Assembly: GCF_900103875.1 (NCBI RefSeq)
Contig: NZ_LT629705.1
Span: forward strand, 1,006,501-1,070,500
Source: Pseudomonas arsenicoxydans
Lineage (GTDB): Bacteria; Pseudomonadota; Gammaproteobacteria; Pseudomonadales; Pseudomonadaceae
Direction: 5' to 3'
Length of the DNA: 64,000 nucleotides
The position numbers were made by a program, and so were the translations under genes. This document shows positions 16,597 to 26,068 of this stretch, piece after piece. The stretch's first letter is position 1; the number at the start of each line of letters is the position of its first letter. The notes beneath the pieces are model-generated. The model searched no databases. It had not been told where the DNA came from and worked only from the letters and a program-made list of their open reading frames with translations.

Positions 16597-17826
16597 ATGC
16601 TTAATGGCCTGTGGCTTGGCTTCTTCATCGTGGCTGCCATTTCGGCGCTGGCGCAATGGCTGATTGGCGGAAACGCCGGCATCTTCGCGGCGATGGTGGA
16701 AAGCATCTTCGCCATGGCCAAGTTGTCTGTCGAAGTCATGGTCCTGCTGTTCGGCACACTGACTCTCTGGCTGGGCTTTCTGCGAATTGCCGAAAAGGCC
16801 GGAATCGTCGAATGGCTGGCCAAAGCGCTTGGCCCGTTGTTCCTGCGTCTGATGCCGGAAGTCCCGCCCGGTCATCCGGCCATCGGCCTGATCACGCTGA
16901 ACTTTGCCGCCAACGGACTGGGCCTGGACAACGCCGCCACGCCGATTGGCCTTAAAGCTATGAAAGCGCTGCAAGAGCTCAATCCCAGCGACACGATTGC
17001 CAGCAACGCTCAGATCCTCTTTTTGGTGCTCAATGCCTCTTCGCTGACCCTGCTGCCAGTGACGATCTTCATGTACCGCGCCCAGCAAGGCGCGCCCGAT
17101 CCGACACTAGTGTTTCTGCCCATCCTGTTGGCCACCAGTTGCTCGACCATCGTGGGCTTTTTGTCGGTGGCGTTCATGCAACGCCTGCGCATCTGGGACC
17201 CGGTGGTGCTCGCCTATCTGATTCCCGGTGCCTTGGCCCTCGGTGCCTTTATGGCGCTGCTGGCGACCCTCTCGGCGAGCGCTCTGGCGGGTTTGTCATC
17301 CATCCTCGGCAACCTGACGCTGTTTGGCTTGATCATGCTGTTCCTGGTGATCGGCGCGCTGCGCAAGGTGAAGGTGTACGAAGCGTTCGTCGAAGGGGCC
17401 AAAGAAGGCTTCGACGTGGCCAAGAATCTATTGCCGTACCTGGTGGCGATGCTGTGCGCGGTCGGCGTGCTGCGAGCCTCCGGCGCACTGGACTTTGGTC
17501 TGGACGGTATTCGTCATCTGGTGGCATGGGCCGGATGGGACACGCGCTTCGTTGACGCGCTGCCAACGGCGATGGTCAAACCGTTCTCCGGCAGCGCCGC
17601 AAGGGCGATGCTGATCGAAACCATGAAGACATCGGGTGTAGACAGCTTCCCTGCACTGGTCGCGGCGACGGTGCAGGGCAGTACGGAAACGACGTTCTAT
17701 GTACTGGCGGTGTACTTTGGCGCGGTGGGGATTCAGCGGGCGCGGCATGCGGTCGGGTGCGCATTGCTGGCGGAGCTTGCCGGTGTGCTCGGTGCAATCG
17801 GCGTTTGCTACTGGTTCTTCGGTTAA
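16597..17826 (+). CDS. SpmA/SpmB-like nucleoside-recognition (Gate) membrane protein
   Basis: Polytopic membrane protein of 409 aa with two Gate-type halves, equivalent to the spore-maturation proteins SpmA and SpmB joined in one chain. The first half has the conserved NFAANGLGLDNAATPIGLKAM segment near residue 108; the second ends with a PFSGSAARAM / VQGSTETTFYVLAVYFGAVG segment typical of SpmB. The joined form is common in non-sporulating proteobacteria. The transported solute is unknown. The gene is flanked by the gltP terminator and a REPIN, so it is likely transcribed alone. Confidence 0.88.
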   Translation: MLNGLWLGFFIVAAISALAQWLIGGNAGIFAAMVESIFAMAKLSVEVMVLLFGTLTLWLGFLRIAEKAGIVEWLAKALGPLFLRLMPEVPPGHPAIGLITLNFAANGLGLDNAATPIGLKAMKALQELNPSDTIASNAQILFLVLNASSLTLLPVTIFMYRAQQGAPDPTLVFLPILLATSCSTIVGFLSVAFMQRLRIWDPVVLAYLIPGALALGAFMALLATLSASALAGLSSILGNLTLFGLIMLFLVIGALRKVKVYEAFVEGAKEGFDVAKNLLPYLVAMLCAVGVLRASGALDFGLDGIRHLVAWAGWDTRFVDALPTAMVKPFSGSAARAMLIETMKTSGVDSFPALVAATVQGSTETTFYVLAVYFGAVGIQRARHAVGCALLAELAGVLGAIGVCYWFFG

Positions 17827-17837
17827 CCGAGATTCCC

Positions 17838-17928
17838 TGTGGGAGCGGGCTTGCCCGCGATGGCGTCGTATCAGGCGACGAAGATGTTGACTGACAGACC
17901 GCTATCGCGGGCAAGCCCGCTCCCACAG
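17838..17928. repeat. REPIN (inverted pair of REP sequences)
   Basis: TGTGGGAGCGGGCTTGCCCG starts the left arm at 17838; its near-perfect reverse complement ends near 17928, with about 40 bases between the two REP cores. This is the typical REPIN arrangement spread by REP-associated tyrosine transposases. It lies between the convergent SpmAB-like gene and the MCE operon. Confidence 0.93.
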
Positions 17929-17944
17929 GGGTTGTGTGGCGGAT

Positions 17945-18571
17945 TTAAGGCTTTGGCGGCGGCGCGACTTTCTGGCCTTGCTCAACCGCCCAACTCACCA
18001 CCTGTGCCGTCAACTGATCACTGGCCTGGCCAAACCCGGCCACCACCGCCGGCACCTGCACATCGCTCAACGGCTGGCGCACTTCGAAGCGACGGCTGGC
18101 GAGGATGCGTTGGTCATACCCGCGTACCAACAACGCATCCAGACGCACGACCACACTGGCCGCCGTGCCTTGATACTCCGTCTGGAAGGCTTGCAGATTG
18201 CCGCCCAATTCCAGATCAGCCTGGAAATTGCTGTCATCGGTGCTCAACAACGGCACCCGGCCATCACGCTGGAAACCATCGAGCAGGCGATTGCGCAGCA
18301 ACACCGGCGCCGGATCGCTCCAGCGTGACGCCTTGTAGCTGCTGAGCAGGTCACCCTGAGGGATGACCGCAATGTTCGGGCTGTTCAAGGCCTGGCTGGC
18401 CTGGGGCTTGGTCAGGCGTAGCGACCAGCGTAGCGGGGCGCCGTGGCTGACCGCCGCGCTGCCTTGGGATGAGGGCAAGCGATAGACATCGAACGGTTCG
18501 GACTTGGGCAGGATCGAACAGGAACTGAGCCATGTGAAGCTGACGAGGAGGGCGAGGTGCGCAAGCTTCAT
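17945..18571 (-). CDS. ABC-type transport auxiliary lipoprotein (PqiC/DUF330-like)
   Basis: Last gene of the MCE operon, 208 aa. A type II signal peptide ends in the lipobox LSSC (residues ~15-18). The rest matches the ABC_trans_aux fold, with SVVVRLDALLVRGYDQRILASRRFEV and a C-terminal helix FGQASDQLTAQVVSWA. It probably sits in the outer membrane and docks the MCE tunnel protein, as PqiC and LetB partners do. It overlaps the MCE gene by four bases. Confidence 0.88.
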   Translation of the reverse strand: MKLAHLALLVSFTWLSSCSILPKSEPFDVYRLPSSQGSAAVSHGAPLRWSLRLTKPQASQALNSPNIAVIPQGDLLSSYKASRWSDPAPVLLRNRLLDGFQRDGRVPLLSTDDSNFQADLELGGNLQAFQTEYQGTAASVVVRLDALLVRGYDQRILASRRFEVRQPLSDVQVPAVVAGFGQASDQLTAQVVSWAVEQGQKVAPPPKP

Positions 18572-19506
18572 GGTGTGAACTCCTTGTTCTTGTCATCACC
18601 CAGCAGATAACCGCTGGGGTTGGCTTGCAGGCGTTGGGAGATGGCCCGCAACGCTGTCAGGGTGTCGCGCAGTTCACGCACCGCTGGCGCCAGGCCATTG
18701 AGGCCCTGCATCCCGCTGTTGAGCGAATCCTGATTGGTGGTGAGGAGGGTGTTGATGGTCGCGCTGCTTTGCTCCAGCGATTTCATCGCCTGCTCGGCGC
18801 TGCCGAACACCTGTTTGCCCTGATCATTGAGCAGGCCATTGGCGTTGCGCATCAGCGCTGACGTCTGTTCGAGCATGGCCCCGGCTTGCTTGCCGACCGA
18901 CGCCAACTGCTGCATCGCCTGACGAATATCACCGCGTTGATCGGCGATGGTGCCGGTGGTTTGCTCCAGATGTTCAAGCGTCTTGCTGACGCGCTCGACG
19001 TTTTCCGCAGAAAACATCTGATTGGCGTTATGCATCAACGCGCTCACGCCGGCCATCAAGTCATTGCTGTCGTTCATCAAGCGCGCGATGGGCGAGGGCG
19101 ACGCCACAATCGTTGGCAAATGACCGTCCTTGCCCCTCAGCGTCGGGCTTTGCGGCGTGCCGCCGCTGAGCTGGATGATCGACGTCCCCGTGATCCCGGT
19201 CAGCGCCAACTTGGCCTGAGTGTCTTCCTTGATCGGCGTATCGCCCCCCAGGCGAATCCGCGCCAGCACCCGACGCGGGTCTTTCGGGTCCAGGCGCAAC
19301 GTCACCACGTCGCCCACCTTGATCCCGCTGTACTGCACCGCACTGCCCTTGGACAGGCCGCTGACCGCCTCGTTGAAGACGATCTCGTAATCCTTGAACT
19401 CGGTGTCGACGCTGGACTTGGCCAGCCACAGACCGAAGAGCAGGCCGCCTGCCACCACCAGCACGGTGAACAGGCCGATCAATACATGATGGGCTCGGGT
19501 TTCCAT
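18568..19506 (-). CDS. MCE/MlaD-family lipid-binding protein
   Basis: Periplasmic membrane-anchored component of a lipid transport system, 312 aa. One transmembrane helix (~8-28) is followed by a single MCE domain (~40-120, EIVFNEAVSGLSKGSAVQYSG and later GITGTSIIQLSG), then a long helical region rich in Gln/Ala with coiled-coil repeats, expected to form a hexameric tunnel or needle. The C-terminal helical length is greater than in MlaD itself and resembles the Pqi/Yrb-type single-MCE proteins. Substrate lipids are unknown. Confidence 0.92.
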   Translation of the reverse strand: METRAHHVLIGLFTVLVVAGGLLFGLWLAKSSVDTEFKDYEIVFNEAVSGLSKGSAVQYSGIKVGDVVTLRLDPKDPRRVLARIRLGGDTPIKEDTQAKLALTGITGTSIIQLSGGTPQSPTLRGKDGHLPTIVASPSPIARLMNDSNDLMAGVSALMHNANQMFSAENVERVSKTLEHLEQTTGTIADQRGDIRQAMQQLASVGKQAGAMLEQTSALMRNANGLLNDQGKQVFGSAEQAMKSLEQSSATINTLLTTNQDSLNSGMQGLNGLAPAVRELRDTLTALRAISQRLQANPSGYLLGDDKNKEFTP

Positions 19507-19507
19507 G

Positions 19508-20311
19508 TCAGACCTCTTTCAACTGTTTAGCGGCCGTCAACGCCGCGCGGCCGCGAGGGCCATGGAAGTATTCGTGAATCCACGCGTCGTCGGTTTCCGA
19601 CACCTTGTCGATGGCGTCCGCCACCAGCACTTTCTTCTGCGCCAGCACCGCCACCCGGTCGGTGATGGTGTAGAGCGTGTCGAGGTCGTGGGTGACCAGA
19701 AACACACTCAACCCCAAGGCATCACGCAGGGTCAGGATCAATTGATCGAACGCCGCAGCGCCGATCGGGTCGAGGCCGGCGGTAGGTTCGTCGAGAAACA
19801 GGATGTCCGGGTCCAGCGCCAGCGCCCGGGCCAGCGCCGCGCGCTTGATCATGCCGCCGGACAGCGAAGCAGGGTACTTGTCGGCCGCCGACAGCGGCAG
19901 ACCGGCCAACGCGAGCTTGACCGCCGCCAGGTGCTCGGCGTCTTCACGGCTCAGACCGGCGTGCTCGATCAACGGCAGGGCGACGTTCTCGGTCACGGTC
20001 AGCGAAGAGAACAAGGCGCCTTTCTGGAACAATACGCCGAAACGCCGTTCGACCAGTGAGCGCTCGTGTTCGGACAGGGTTGGCAGGTTCTTGCCGAAGA
20101 CTTTCACCACCCCCTCACTGGGCTGGCGCAAGCCAACGATGCTGCGCAGCAACACCGATTTGCCGCTGCCGGAACCGCCGACCACGGCGAGGATTTCGCC
20201 CTTGTACAAATCGAGGTCGAGATTCTCGTGCACGCTCTGGCTGCCAAAGCGATTGCACAGGCCACGGACTTCGATCACCACCTCGGAAGGCGCGCGCGGT
20301 TGTCGACTCAC
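19508..20311 (-). CDS. ABC transporter ATP-binding protein (MlaF-like)
   Basis: Energy-coupling subunit of the MCE system, 267 aa. Walker A GGSGSGKSV, Q-loop region, signature LSGGMIKRAALARA, Walker B ILFLDEPTAGLDP and the switch His in VTHDL are all present, so it should be catalytically competent. The start overlaps the permease stop by four bases, and the MCE gene begins one base after its stop. Co-expression of all four genes is likely. Confidence 0.93.
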   Translation of the reverse strand: MSRQPRAPSEVVIEVRGLCNRFGSQSVHENLDLDLYKGEILAVVGGSGSGKSVLLRSIVGLRQPSEGVVKVFGKNLPTLSEHERSLVERRFGVLFQKGALFSSLTVTENVALPLIEHAGLSREDAEHLAAVKLALAGLPLSAADKYPASLSGGMIKRAALARALALDPDILFLDEPTAGLDPIGAAAFDQLILTLRDALGLSVFLVTHDLDTLYTITDRVAVLAQKKVLVADAIDKVSETDDAWIHEYFHGPRGRAALTAAKQLKEV

Positions 20312-21456
20312 CAGCCCATCTCCATGAAAAACAATGCGGCCACGGCGTCGAGCACGATCACCACGAAAATCGACTGCACCACGCTCGACGTGGTGTGCGC
20401 ACCGACAGACTCGGCACTGCCACTGACTTTGAAGCCTTCAAGACAGCCAATCGCTGCGATCAGGAAGGCGAAGATCGGCGCTTTGACGATCCCCACCAGA
20501 AAGTGCTGAACGCCAATGTCCGATTGCAGCAATGAAAGGAACATCGCCGGCGAGATATCAAGCGACAAGGCGCACACCACACCACCGCCGACAATGCCCG
20601 AGAGCATCGCCAGAAATGTCAGCATCGGTAACGCAAACAGCAAGGCCAATACACGCGGCACCACCAACAATTCCACCGGGTCGAGACCCAGTGTGCGGAT
20701 GGCGTCGATTTCTTCATTGGCTTTCATCGAACCGATCTGCGCAGTAAACGCACTGGCGGTGCGCCCGGCCATCAGGATTGCGGTCAGCAACACACCGAAT
20801 TCGCGCAGGAAGGAGAAGGCAACGAGGTCCACGGTGAAAATACTCGCGCCGAAACGGGCCAACACCGTCGCCCCGAGAAACGCCACCACGGCGCCCACCA
20901 GAAAGGTCAGCAGGGCAACGATGGGCGCGGCGTCGAGGCCGGTCTGCTCGATGTGCGCGACCATCGGCGTGATGCGCCAGCGCGCGGGGCGAAACAGATT
21001 GCGCGCAATGGTTTCGAGAATCAGGCCGACAAACCCCAGCAGTTGCAGGGTGTCCTGCCAGACTGCATCGACGGCGCGCCCAATGCGCGTCAGCAGTTGA
21101 ATGCCGACGCTGATTTCCGGTTCCTTGAGCGGCACGCAGAAATCGGTGAGCGAGCAATAAATCGTCTGCAACAAGGCACGGTCGGCAGAGGAAAGCGTGC
21201 AATCGGGATGCTCGGCGGACCGGCCCAGACGCTCGGCGCCGAGTAATTCCACCAGCAGCGATGCCCCGGCAGTGTCGAGGGCGCCGAGGCCGTTGAGGTC
21301 GATGTGCGTGCTGTCGTCGTACTGGCCACGGAGCTTTTCGCTCAGTTGCTTGAGATCGGCGTAATGGGCGAGCGTCCAGTCACCCGTAACCCGCAGTTGA
21401 GCAGGGGAGTGAGAGGCGTCTAGTCGGGCATTGCCGGCCATTGTGCTACTGGTCAT
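20308..21456 (-). CDS. MlaE-family permease with N-terminal STAS domain
   Basis: Inner-membrane permease of the MCE system, 382 aa, first gene of the four-gene operon. Residues ~15-105 form a STAS-like domain (HIDLNGLGALDTAGASLLVELLG), comparable to MlaB but fused rather than separate. The remainder is the MlaE permease, with five to six membrane helices and the conserved stretches FGASIFTVDLVAFSFLREFGVLL and GRTASAFTAQIGSMKANEEIDAIRTLGLDP. Fused STAS explains the lack of a separate mlaB gene. Lipid direction is undetermined. Confidence 0.92.
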   Translation of the reverse strand: MTSSTMAGNARLDASHSPAQLRVTGDWTLAHYADLKQLSEKLRGQYDDSTHIDLNGLGALDTAGASLLVELLGAERLGRSAEHPDCTLSSADRALLQTIYCSLTDFCVPLKEPEISVGIQLLTRIGRAVDAVWQDTLQLLGFVGLILETIARNLFRPARWRITPMVAHIEQTGLDAAPIVALLTFLVGAVVAFLGATVLARFGASIFTVDLVAFSFLREFGVLLTAILMAGRTASAFTAQIGSMKANEEIDAIRTLGLDPVELLVVPRVLALLFALPMLTFLAMLSGIVGGGVVCALSLDISPAMFLSLLQSDIGVQHFLVGIVKAPIFAFLIAAIGCLEGFKVSGSAESVGAHTTSSVVQSIFVVIVLDAVAALFFMEMGW

Positions 21457-21510
21457 AAGCTCCGTGCTTGTTCGGCTGATACGCAGGTCTACGTAATAGC
21501 ACGAACCGGA

Positions 21511-22539
21511 TCAGTTTTCTTTGATCGGTGTGCTGTCCGCGATCTTGAAGCGCAGCACCCCGATCAACTGGCCGTCTTCGGTCAGCACCCGAACCTGCCA
21601 TTTACCCGCCGGGTTGCCGGGGAAGTTTTGCTTGTGGGTCCAGGCCCGATAGCCTTCCTTGCGCCCGCCGTGGATGTCCAGCGCGATGCGATCAACCTCT
21701 TTGCCGTTGAACATCCACACGTGATAAATCCGTTCATCCAGACCGCGTGGAGCGTTGATCGCGGTGTAGGCGTACAGGCCATCTCCCCGGATCTGCTCGG
21801 CGCTGACCTCATCAAGGCTCTTGCCTGGCGTGCGGTCCTGCATCTGCGTGCTAATCGCCACGTCGGTCATCCACAGCGTCGCCGGCGGCACCCACGAACG
21901 CAGCACCCAGCCTACGCCACCGATGCCCACGGTAATGCTCAGAATCGCCAACGCGTTGCGCACGGTCCGTATCGGGAAAATCGACGCCAGGCTCGGGAAC
22001 GACAGCACGACGGAGATACCCAGCGCCAGTTTGAAACTCTGGGAAGTGGTCAGGTGCATGATGACGGGCAGGGCGGTGAGCAGCGCAGCAAACAGCGTCA
22101 GGGTATGCAGCGCCAGGAACGCCCAGCGCCGGGGCGCCAGCCATTTGTAGTAGAGCGGGTCGATGATGGAAATCAGCGCCGCAATCCCCAGCATCCCGGT
22201 AAAAAACAGCTGACCGCTGTTCCAGGTGGTGGTGATGAAAAAGAATGGCAGGACGAAGAACAGACTTTCCTGGTGAATCATCTGCGTCGCGTAACGCAAC
22301 AAAGGCTGGGGAATTTCGCGCTTGAAGATTCTGGTGAAGAGCTTGGTCAGGCTGTTTTCCAGCATCAGCCAGATCCAGCTGAGCACCATGATGATGGTGA
22401 TCCACGTCGCCAGGCTCTGCTGGCGATCCACCAGGATGAAACTGCCGACCCCGGAGATAAAACCGCCGAGCGCAATGACCCCTGGATACCGCTTCATCAA
22501 TTCCAGGATGCGCTGTACGTATAGGGTCAGAGTAGGCAT
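21511..22539 (-). CDS. DUF5924 family membrane protein with C-terminal DUF2914 domain
   Basis: Function unknown. The 342-residue protein has about seven hydrophobic helices (residues ~15-215) followed by a soluble DUF2914 domain (~235-335) with conserved WMTDVAIST, VWMFNGKEVDRI and GKWQVRVLTEDGQLIG. The frame is open upstream, but MPTLTLYVQ at 22539 is the first plausible start before the hydrophobic part. It lies downstream of, and in the same direction as, the M16 peptidase gene with a ~116-base gap. Confidence 0.82.
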   Translation of the reverse strand: MPTLTLYVQRILELMKRYPGVIALGGFISGVGSFILVDRQQSLATWITIIMVLSWIWLMLENSLTKLFTRIFKREIPQPLLRYATQMIHQESLFFVLPFFFITTTWNSGQLFFTGMLGIAALISIIDPLYYKWLAPRRWAFLALHTLTLFAALLTALPVIMHLTTSQSFKLALGISVVLSFPSLASIFPIRTVRNALAILSITVGIGGVGWVLRSWVPPATLWMTDVAISTQMQDRTPGKSLDEVSAEQIRGDGLYAYTAINAPRGLDERIYHVWMFNGKEVDRIALDIHGGRKEGYRAWTHKQNFPGNPAGKWQVRVLTEDGQLIGVLRFKIADSTPIKEN

Positions 22540-22655
22540 TCGGCGATTCACAATAGTCGTGGGAAAAATCCTCGACAGAGTACCGCCCGTGGGGCGGTGT
22601 GGCGAGGTTCGCAATCCAGACCCGAAACCCTTGCAGCCACCGCCAAAGGCAGCGG

Positions 22656-24044
22656 TTATTTGGTTGGCGGACCCCTTCGGTGCATGCGCCAGCCCAGCCC
22701 CATCAACACGATAAGGCCGAACACGCCGGCAATCGCCCACATCAACTGGTCATAGCTCATCAGTGGCTTCTCGATCCGCAAGTAGCCCGGCTGCATCAGC
22801 AACTCACGCATCGCCTTGTTCGCTTCTTCCAGCGTGACGCCTTGCAGCTCCTTGGCCGGATCAGCGAAACGTCCGTCCTCGTAGTCTCCAAGCGCACTCC
22901 AATAGTAATCGGCCAATGCGCTGTTTCCTTGAACGGCCCAGGCCTGACGGGCGATCGCGGCCTGTTTGAGTCGGTTGAACGTGTTAGCGTTGAGGCCATC
23001 CCTGAGCATTCCGGCCTTCAAATCCTCCAGCACTTTTTCGGCTTCAGGCACGTCGTCGCGTTCCAGGTCCGCGTTCAGACTCATGAAGCCCACACCGCCA
23101 AACAGTTCGCGCTCAGCGGAAGGGCCATAGGACAAACTGTGGGCCAGGCGCAATTTGCGATAGAGCGCCCAGTCCAGATACTCCTTGAGCAAATCGAAGG
23201 TTTCGTCATGCAGGTCCTCCAGCACCGGCTCCGGAACGAGCCAGTGCAGTTTGGCGCCACCCCCGACGAATCCATTGTTCAACGTTCGCTCGTGGGCAGC
23301 GCTGGCCTGGATTTGCGGCAGGGCCAAGTGATCGGTCGGGTCGACAGCCGTAAGTCCGCCATACGTGCGCTCCAGATAGGCTGGCAGTAGGCGATCGAGT
23401 TCGCCGACGACGATCAGCGTCATGTTGTTGGGCGCATACCAGGCCTTGCGCACTTTCTCCAACTGTTCACGGGTGAGGTGATCGACTTGAGCCCGCTCCG
23501 GGCATTTGAGGCCCAGCTCCACCGCCAGTTGATTACTCGCCGTGTGGCCCAGGTCCTGACGATCCAGCCAACGTTGCAAGTGCGAGTAATGACCGCCGTC
23601 TTCGCGCTCGACCACTAGTTTGGCCGCGTTGATGGCGTTGTCATCGATTCGGGTCTGAGTCAGGAGCGCCAGCAGCAGGTCGAGGACCTTGCGCTGGTTT
23701 TGCGCCGGGGCCTCGATGGTGAATGTGGTGTCGGCGTTGCTGGTGAACGCGTTCCACTCACCACCCAGTGCCTGCATGCGCTCTTCCAGACCGCCTTCGC
23801 CGGTGGCATCGATGCCGCTGAACAGCAAATGCTCGAGCAAATGCGGCAGCTCCTTGTCGGCGCAGCTGAAATCATCCAGGCCAACGCCGACCACCAAACG
23901 AATCGCCACATGCCCGCGCTCGGTGCCGGGTTTGAGCAGCAATTGCAGACCGTTGGGCAGCGTATAGCCTTCGACCTGGAAACGATCCAGGGCAAACGAA
24001 GGCAATGAACCCAGCAAAAGAAAGGCGAACAACAGACAACGCAT
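22656..24044 (-). CDS. M16-family zinc metallopeptidase homologue, membrane-anchored
   Basis: Exported single-repeat M16 protein (462 aa). A signal peptide (MRCLLFAFLLLGSLPSFA) precedes the peptidase domain, whose inverted zinc motif HLLEH is in LPHLLEHLLFSG; the downstream zinc Glu is likely in AKLVVEREDGG. A C-terminal transmembrane helix (~428-448, WAIAGVFGLIVLMGLGW) ends in a basic tail, which is unusual for M16 and would tether the enzyme to the inner membrane, active site in the periplasm. The ATG at 24044 is preferred over a TTG at 24065. Substrate unknown. Confidence 0.88.
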   Translation of the reverse strand: MRCLLFAFLLLGSLPSFALDRFQVEGYTLPNGLQLLLKPGTERGHVAIRLVVGVGLDDFSCADKELPHLLEHLLFSGIDATGEGGLEERMQALGGEWNAFTSNADTTFTIEAPAQNQRKVLDLLLALLTQTRIDDNAINAAKLVVEREDGGHYSHLQRWLDRQDLGHTASNQLAVELGLKCPERAQVDHLTREQLEKVRKAWYAPNNMTLIVVGELDRLLPAYLERTYGGLTAVDPTDHLALPQIQASAAHERTLNNGFVGGGAKLHWLVPEPVLEDLHDETFDLLKEYLDWALYRKLRLAHSLSYGPSAERELFGGVGFMSLNADLERDDVPEAEKVLEDLKAGMLRDGLNANTFNRLKQAAIARQAWAVQGNSALADYYWSALGDYEDGRFADPAKELQGVTLEEANKAMRELLMQPGYLRIEKPLMSYDQLMWAIAGVFGLIVLMGLGWRMHRRGPPTK

Positions 24045-24165
24045 AGAAAGCTTCCAGGCAACCAATCGGAGATCCGTGTCGTCCTTCAGGCCGCTATCGC
24101 GGGCTGCTCACGAAGACGGCCTTGAGGCTGAACCACTGTAACTGACTGACCACGCTGCCAGACGT

Positions 24166-25824
24166 TCAAGGCGAATGCGTAATGTCAGCCAAATCGTCGA
24201 CGGCGAGTGCGCCAGTGTCAGACGTTTCCAGCACCACATAAGCGCTGCTGCAGAACAACGAATTCAAGCGCTTCATGTCGGCGATCAGTTCCAGGTGTAA
24301 CGAACTGGTCTCGATACTTTGCACAATTTTACGTTGCAACCGGCTGACATGCGCATGGGCCAGGCGGCGTTCCTGTGCGCGAAAGCGACGTTTCTCACGC
24401 AATAACTGGCGGGCACTTTCCTTGTCGGCACTGAGGAACACCGACAACCCCAGGCGCAGGTTAGAGATGAGCTGCGTGTGCAGCCCTGCAAGCTCTTCCA
24501 GGCCGACCTCGGAAAACGACCGGCGTTGCGAGGTTTTCTGCTGCTGGACCTTGCGCAACATGCGCTCGATCAGATCGCTGGCGAGTTTGAGGTTGATCGC
24601 CAGTTCGATGATTTCTGCCCAGCGCCGACTGTCTTGATCACTGAGGTCCTCACGAGGCATTTGCGCCAGATAGAGCTTGATCGCGCTGTAGAGCGCTTCG
24701 ACATCATCGGTCAGCCGGCGCATTTCCTGGGTGATAGCACTCTGTTTACCGCGCAGCACGTCGAGCATGGCTTCAAGCATGTTGTCGATCAAATCGCCAA
24801 TGCGCAGGGTTTCCCGGGCGGCGTTGGCCAGCGCCAGGCTTGGCGTGAGCAGGGCCGTGGGATCAAGGTGCCGGGGTTTGGCCGTGCCGTTGAGTTCCGG
24901 GCGCTCCGGCAGCAGCCACGCGCAAAGCCTGGCCATCGGGCCGACGCTGGGTAACAGGATCAGGCATCGCGCGGTGTTGTAGAGCAGGTGGAAGCCGATG
25001 ACCATTTCCTGAGGGCTGAAATCCAGGCTGTCGATCCAGTGCACCAGCGGATCGAGTACCGGAATGATCAGCAGCAGGCCGATCAGCTTGTACAACAGGC
25101 TGCCCAGCGCCACCTGACGGCCGGCGGCGTTTTGCATGCTGGTGCTGAGGAACGCAAGGATGCCGCTGCCGATATTGGCGCCAATCACCAGACCAATGGC
25201 CACTGGCAGACTGATCACTCCAGCGCCGGCCAGGGTTGCCGTCAGCAGGACGGCGGCCAGGCTGGAATAGGAAATCATCGCGAACATCGCGCCGACCAAG
25301 GCATCGAGCAGAATGTCGCCGGTCAGTGAGGCGAAAATCACCTTCACGCCCTGCGCATGAGTGATGGGCGCGGCAGATTCGACAATCAGTTGCAGCGCCA
25401 GAATGATCAGGCCCAAGCCAATACTGACGCGGCCCATCTGCCCAAGCCGCGTCTGTTTGCGAGACAGAAAGAAAATCACCCCGAGGAAGATCAGCAGCGG
25501 CGACAGCCACGACAAATCGAACGTCAGCACCCGCGCCATCAGCGCCGTACCGACGTCGGCGCCGAGCATGGTCGCCAGGGCCGGCGTCAACGCCATCAGG
25601 CCTTGGCCGACAAAGGAAGTGACGAGCATGGCGGTGGCGTTACTGCTCTGGACCATCGCGGTCACGACGATTCCGGAGATGAAAGCCAGCCAGCGCTTGG
25701 ACATGTTCTGGCCGATAACATGGCGCAGATTGGAACCGTAGACCCGCAAGATGCCGGTTCGGACGATGTGCGTGCCCCAGATCAGCAAGGCCACGGCGGA
25801 TAACAAATTGAGCAGGGTGAGCAT
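24166..25824 (-). CDS. Na/Pi cotransporter family protein (NptA-PhoU type, YjbB-like)
   Basis: Putative sodium-phosphate transporter of 552 aa. The N-terminal half has two inverted Na_Pi_cotrans repeats with QSSNATAMLVTSFVGQG (~60) and a related TxxxGxxxS segment in the second repeat (~180-230). The C-terminal ~200 residues form a PhoU-like helical domain (ETLRIGDLIDNMLEAMLDVL...). This architecture matches E. coli YjbB, which mediates phosphate export. The gene stands alone between the M16 and terC genes. Confidence 0.92.
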   Translation of the reverse strand: MLTLLNLLSAVALLIWGTHIVRTGILRVYGSNLRHVIGQNMSKRWLAFISGIVVTAMVQSSNATAMLVTSFVGQGLMALTPALATMLGADVGTALMARVLTFDLSWLSPLLIFLGVIFFLSRKQTRLGQMGRVSIGLGLIILALQLIVESAAPITHAQGVKVIFASLTGDILLDALVGAMFAMISYSSLAAVLLTATLAGAGVISLPVAIGLVIGANIGSGILAFLSTSMQNAAGRQVALGSLLYKLIGLLLIIPVLDPLVHWIDSLDFSPQEMVIGFHLLYNTARCLILLPSVGPMARLCAWLLPERPELNGTAKPRHLDPTALLTPSLALANAARETLRIGDLIDNMLEAMLDVLRGKQSAITQEMRRLTDDVEALYSAIKLYLAQMPREDLSDQDSRRWAEIIELAINLKLASDLIERMLRKVQQQKTSQRRSFSEVGLEELAGLHTQLISNLRLGLSVFLSADKESARQLLREKRRFRAQERRLAHAHVSRLQRKIVQSIETSSLHLELIADMKRLNSLFCSSAYVVLETSDTGALAVDDLADITHSP

Positions 25825-25995
25825 AAGGGCCCCCTGTGGTGGTAGCGCCCCAGAGGGGCAAGTTGACGGTGCCGCGCGACTTTCTACGTTTGTGTACTTT
25901 AGCTGTAGTTGGCTAACGGTCTGCGCGCCAGCATCGCACAGCTAAAGAAGCGATTGAAACAAAACTGTCATGAAAACAGGTTGATGCAGATGTGA

Positions 25996-26015
25996 AAAAG
26001 GGGCCGAAGGCCCCT
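25996..26015 (-). terminator. Terminator downstream of terC
   Basis: On the minus strand AGGGGCC-TTC-GGCCCCT is followed directly by TTTT. It is a compact, stable hairpin at the proper distance after the terC stop. Confidence 0.85.
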
Positions 26016-26023
26016 GCAATTCA

Positions 26024-26047
26024 TGTGGGAGCAAACTCGCTCCCACA
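26024..26047. repeat. Single REP-like hairpin
   Basis: TGTGGGAGC-AAACTC-GCTCCCACA is a perfect 9-bp inverted repeat that shares the GTGGGAGC edge of the REP family but has a diverged core. It sits between the terC stop and its terminator. Confidence 0.7.
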
Positions 26048-26068
26048 GTTTTTGTGCACTGACTCGGG

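Noticed and set aside
24085..24110. Short REP-like stretch (CCGCTATCGCGGGC) after the Na/Pi gene start region
   Set aside because: Only a fragment of a REP core with no partner; too degenerate to call as a repeat unit.
25824..26068. Possible small gene between the Na/Pi cotransporter and terC
   Set aside because: The space is taken by the terC terminator, a REP-like hairpin and promoter-like AT-rich sequence; no frame with a start signal.
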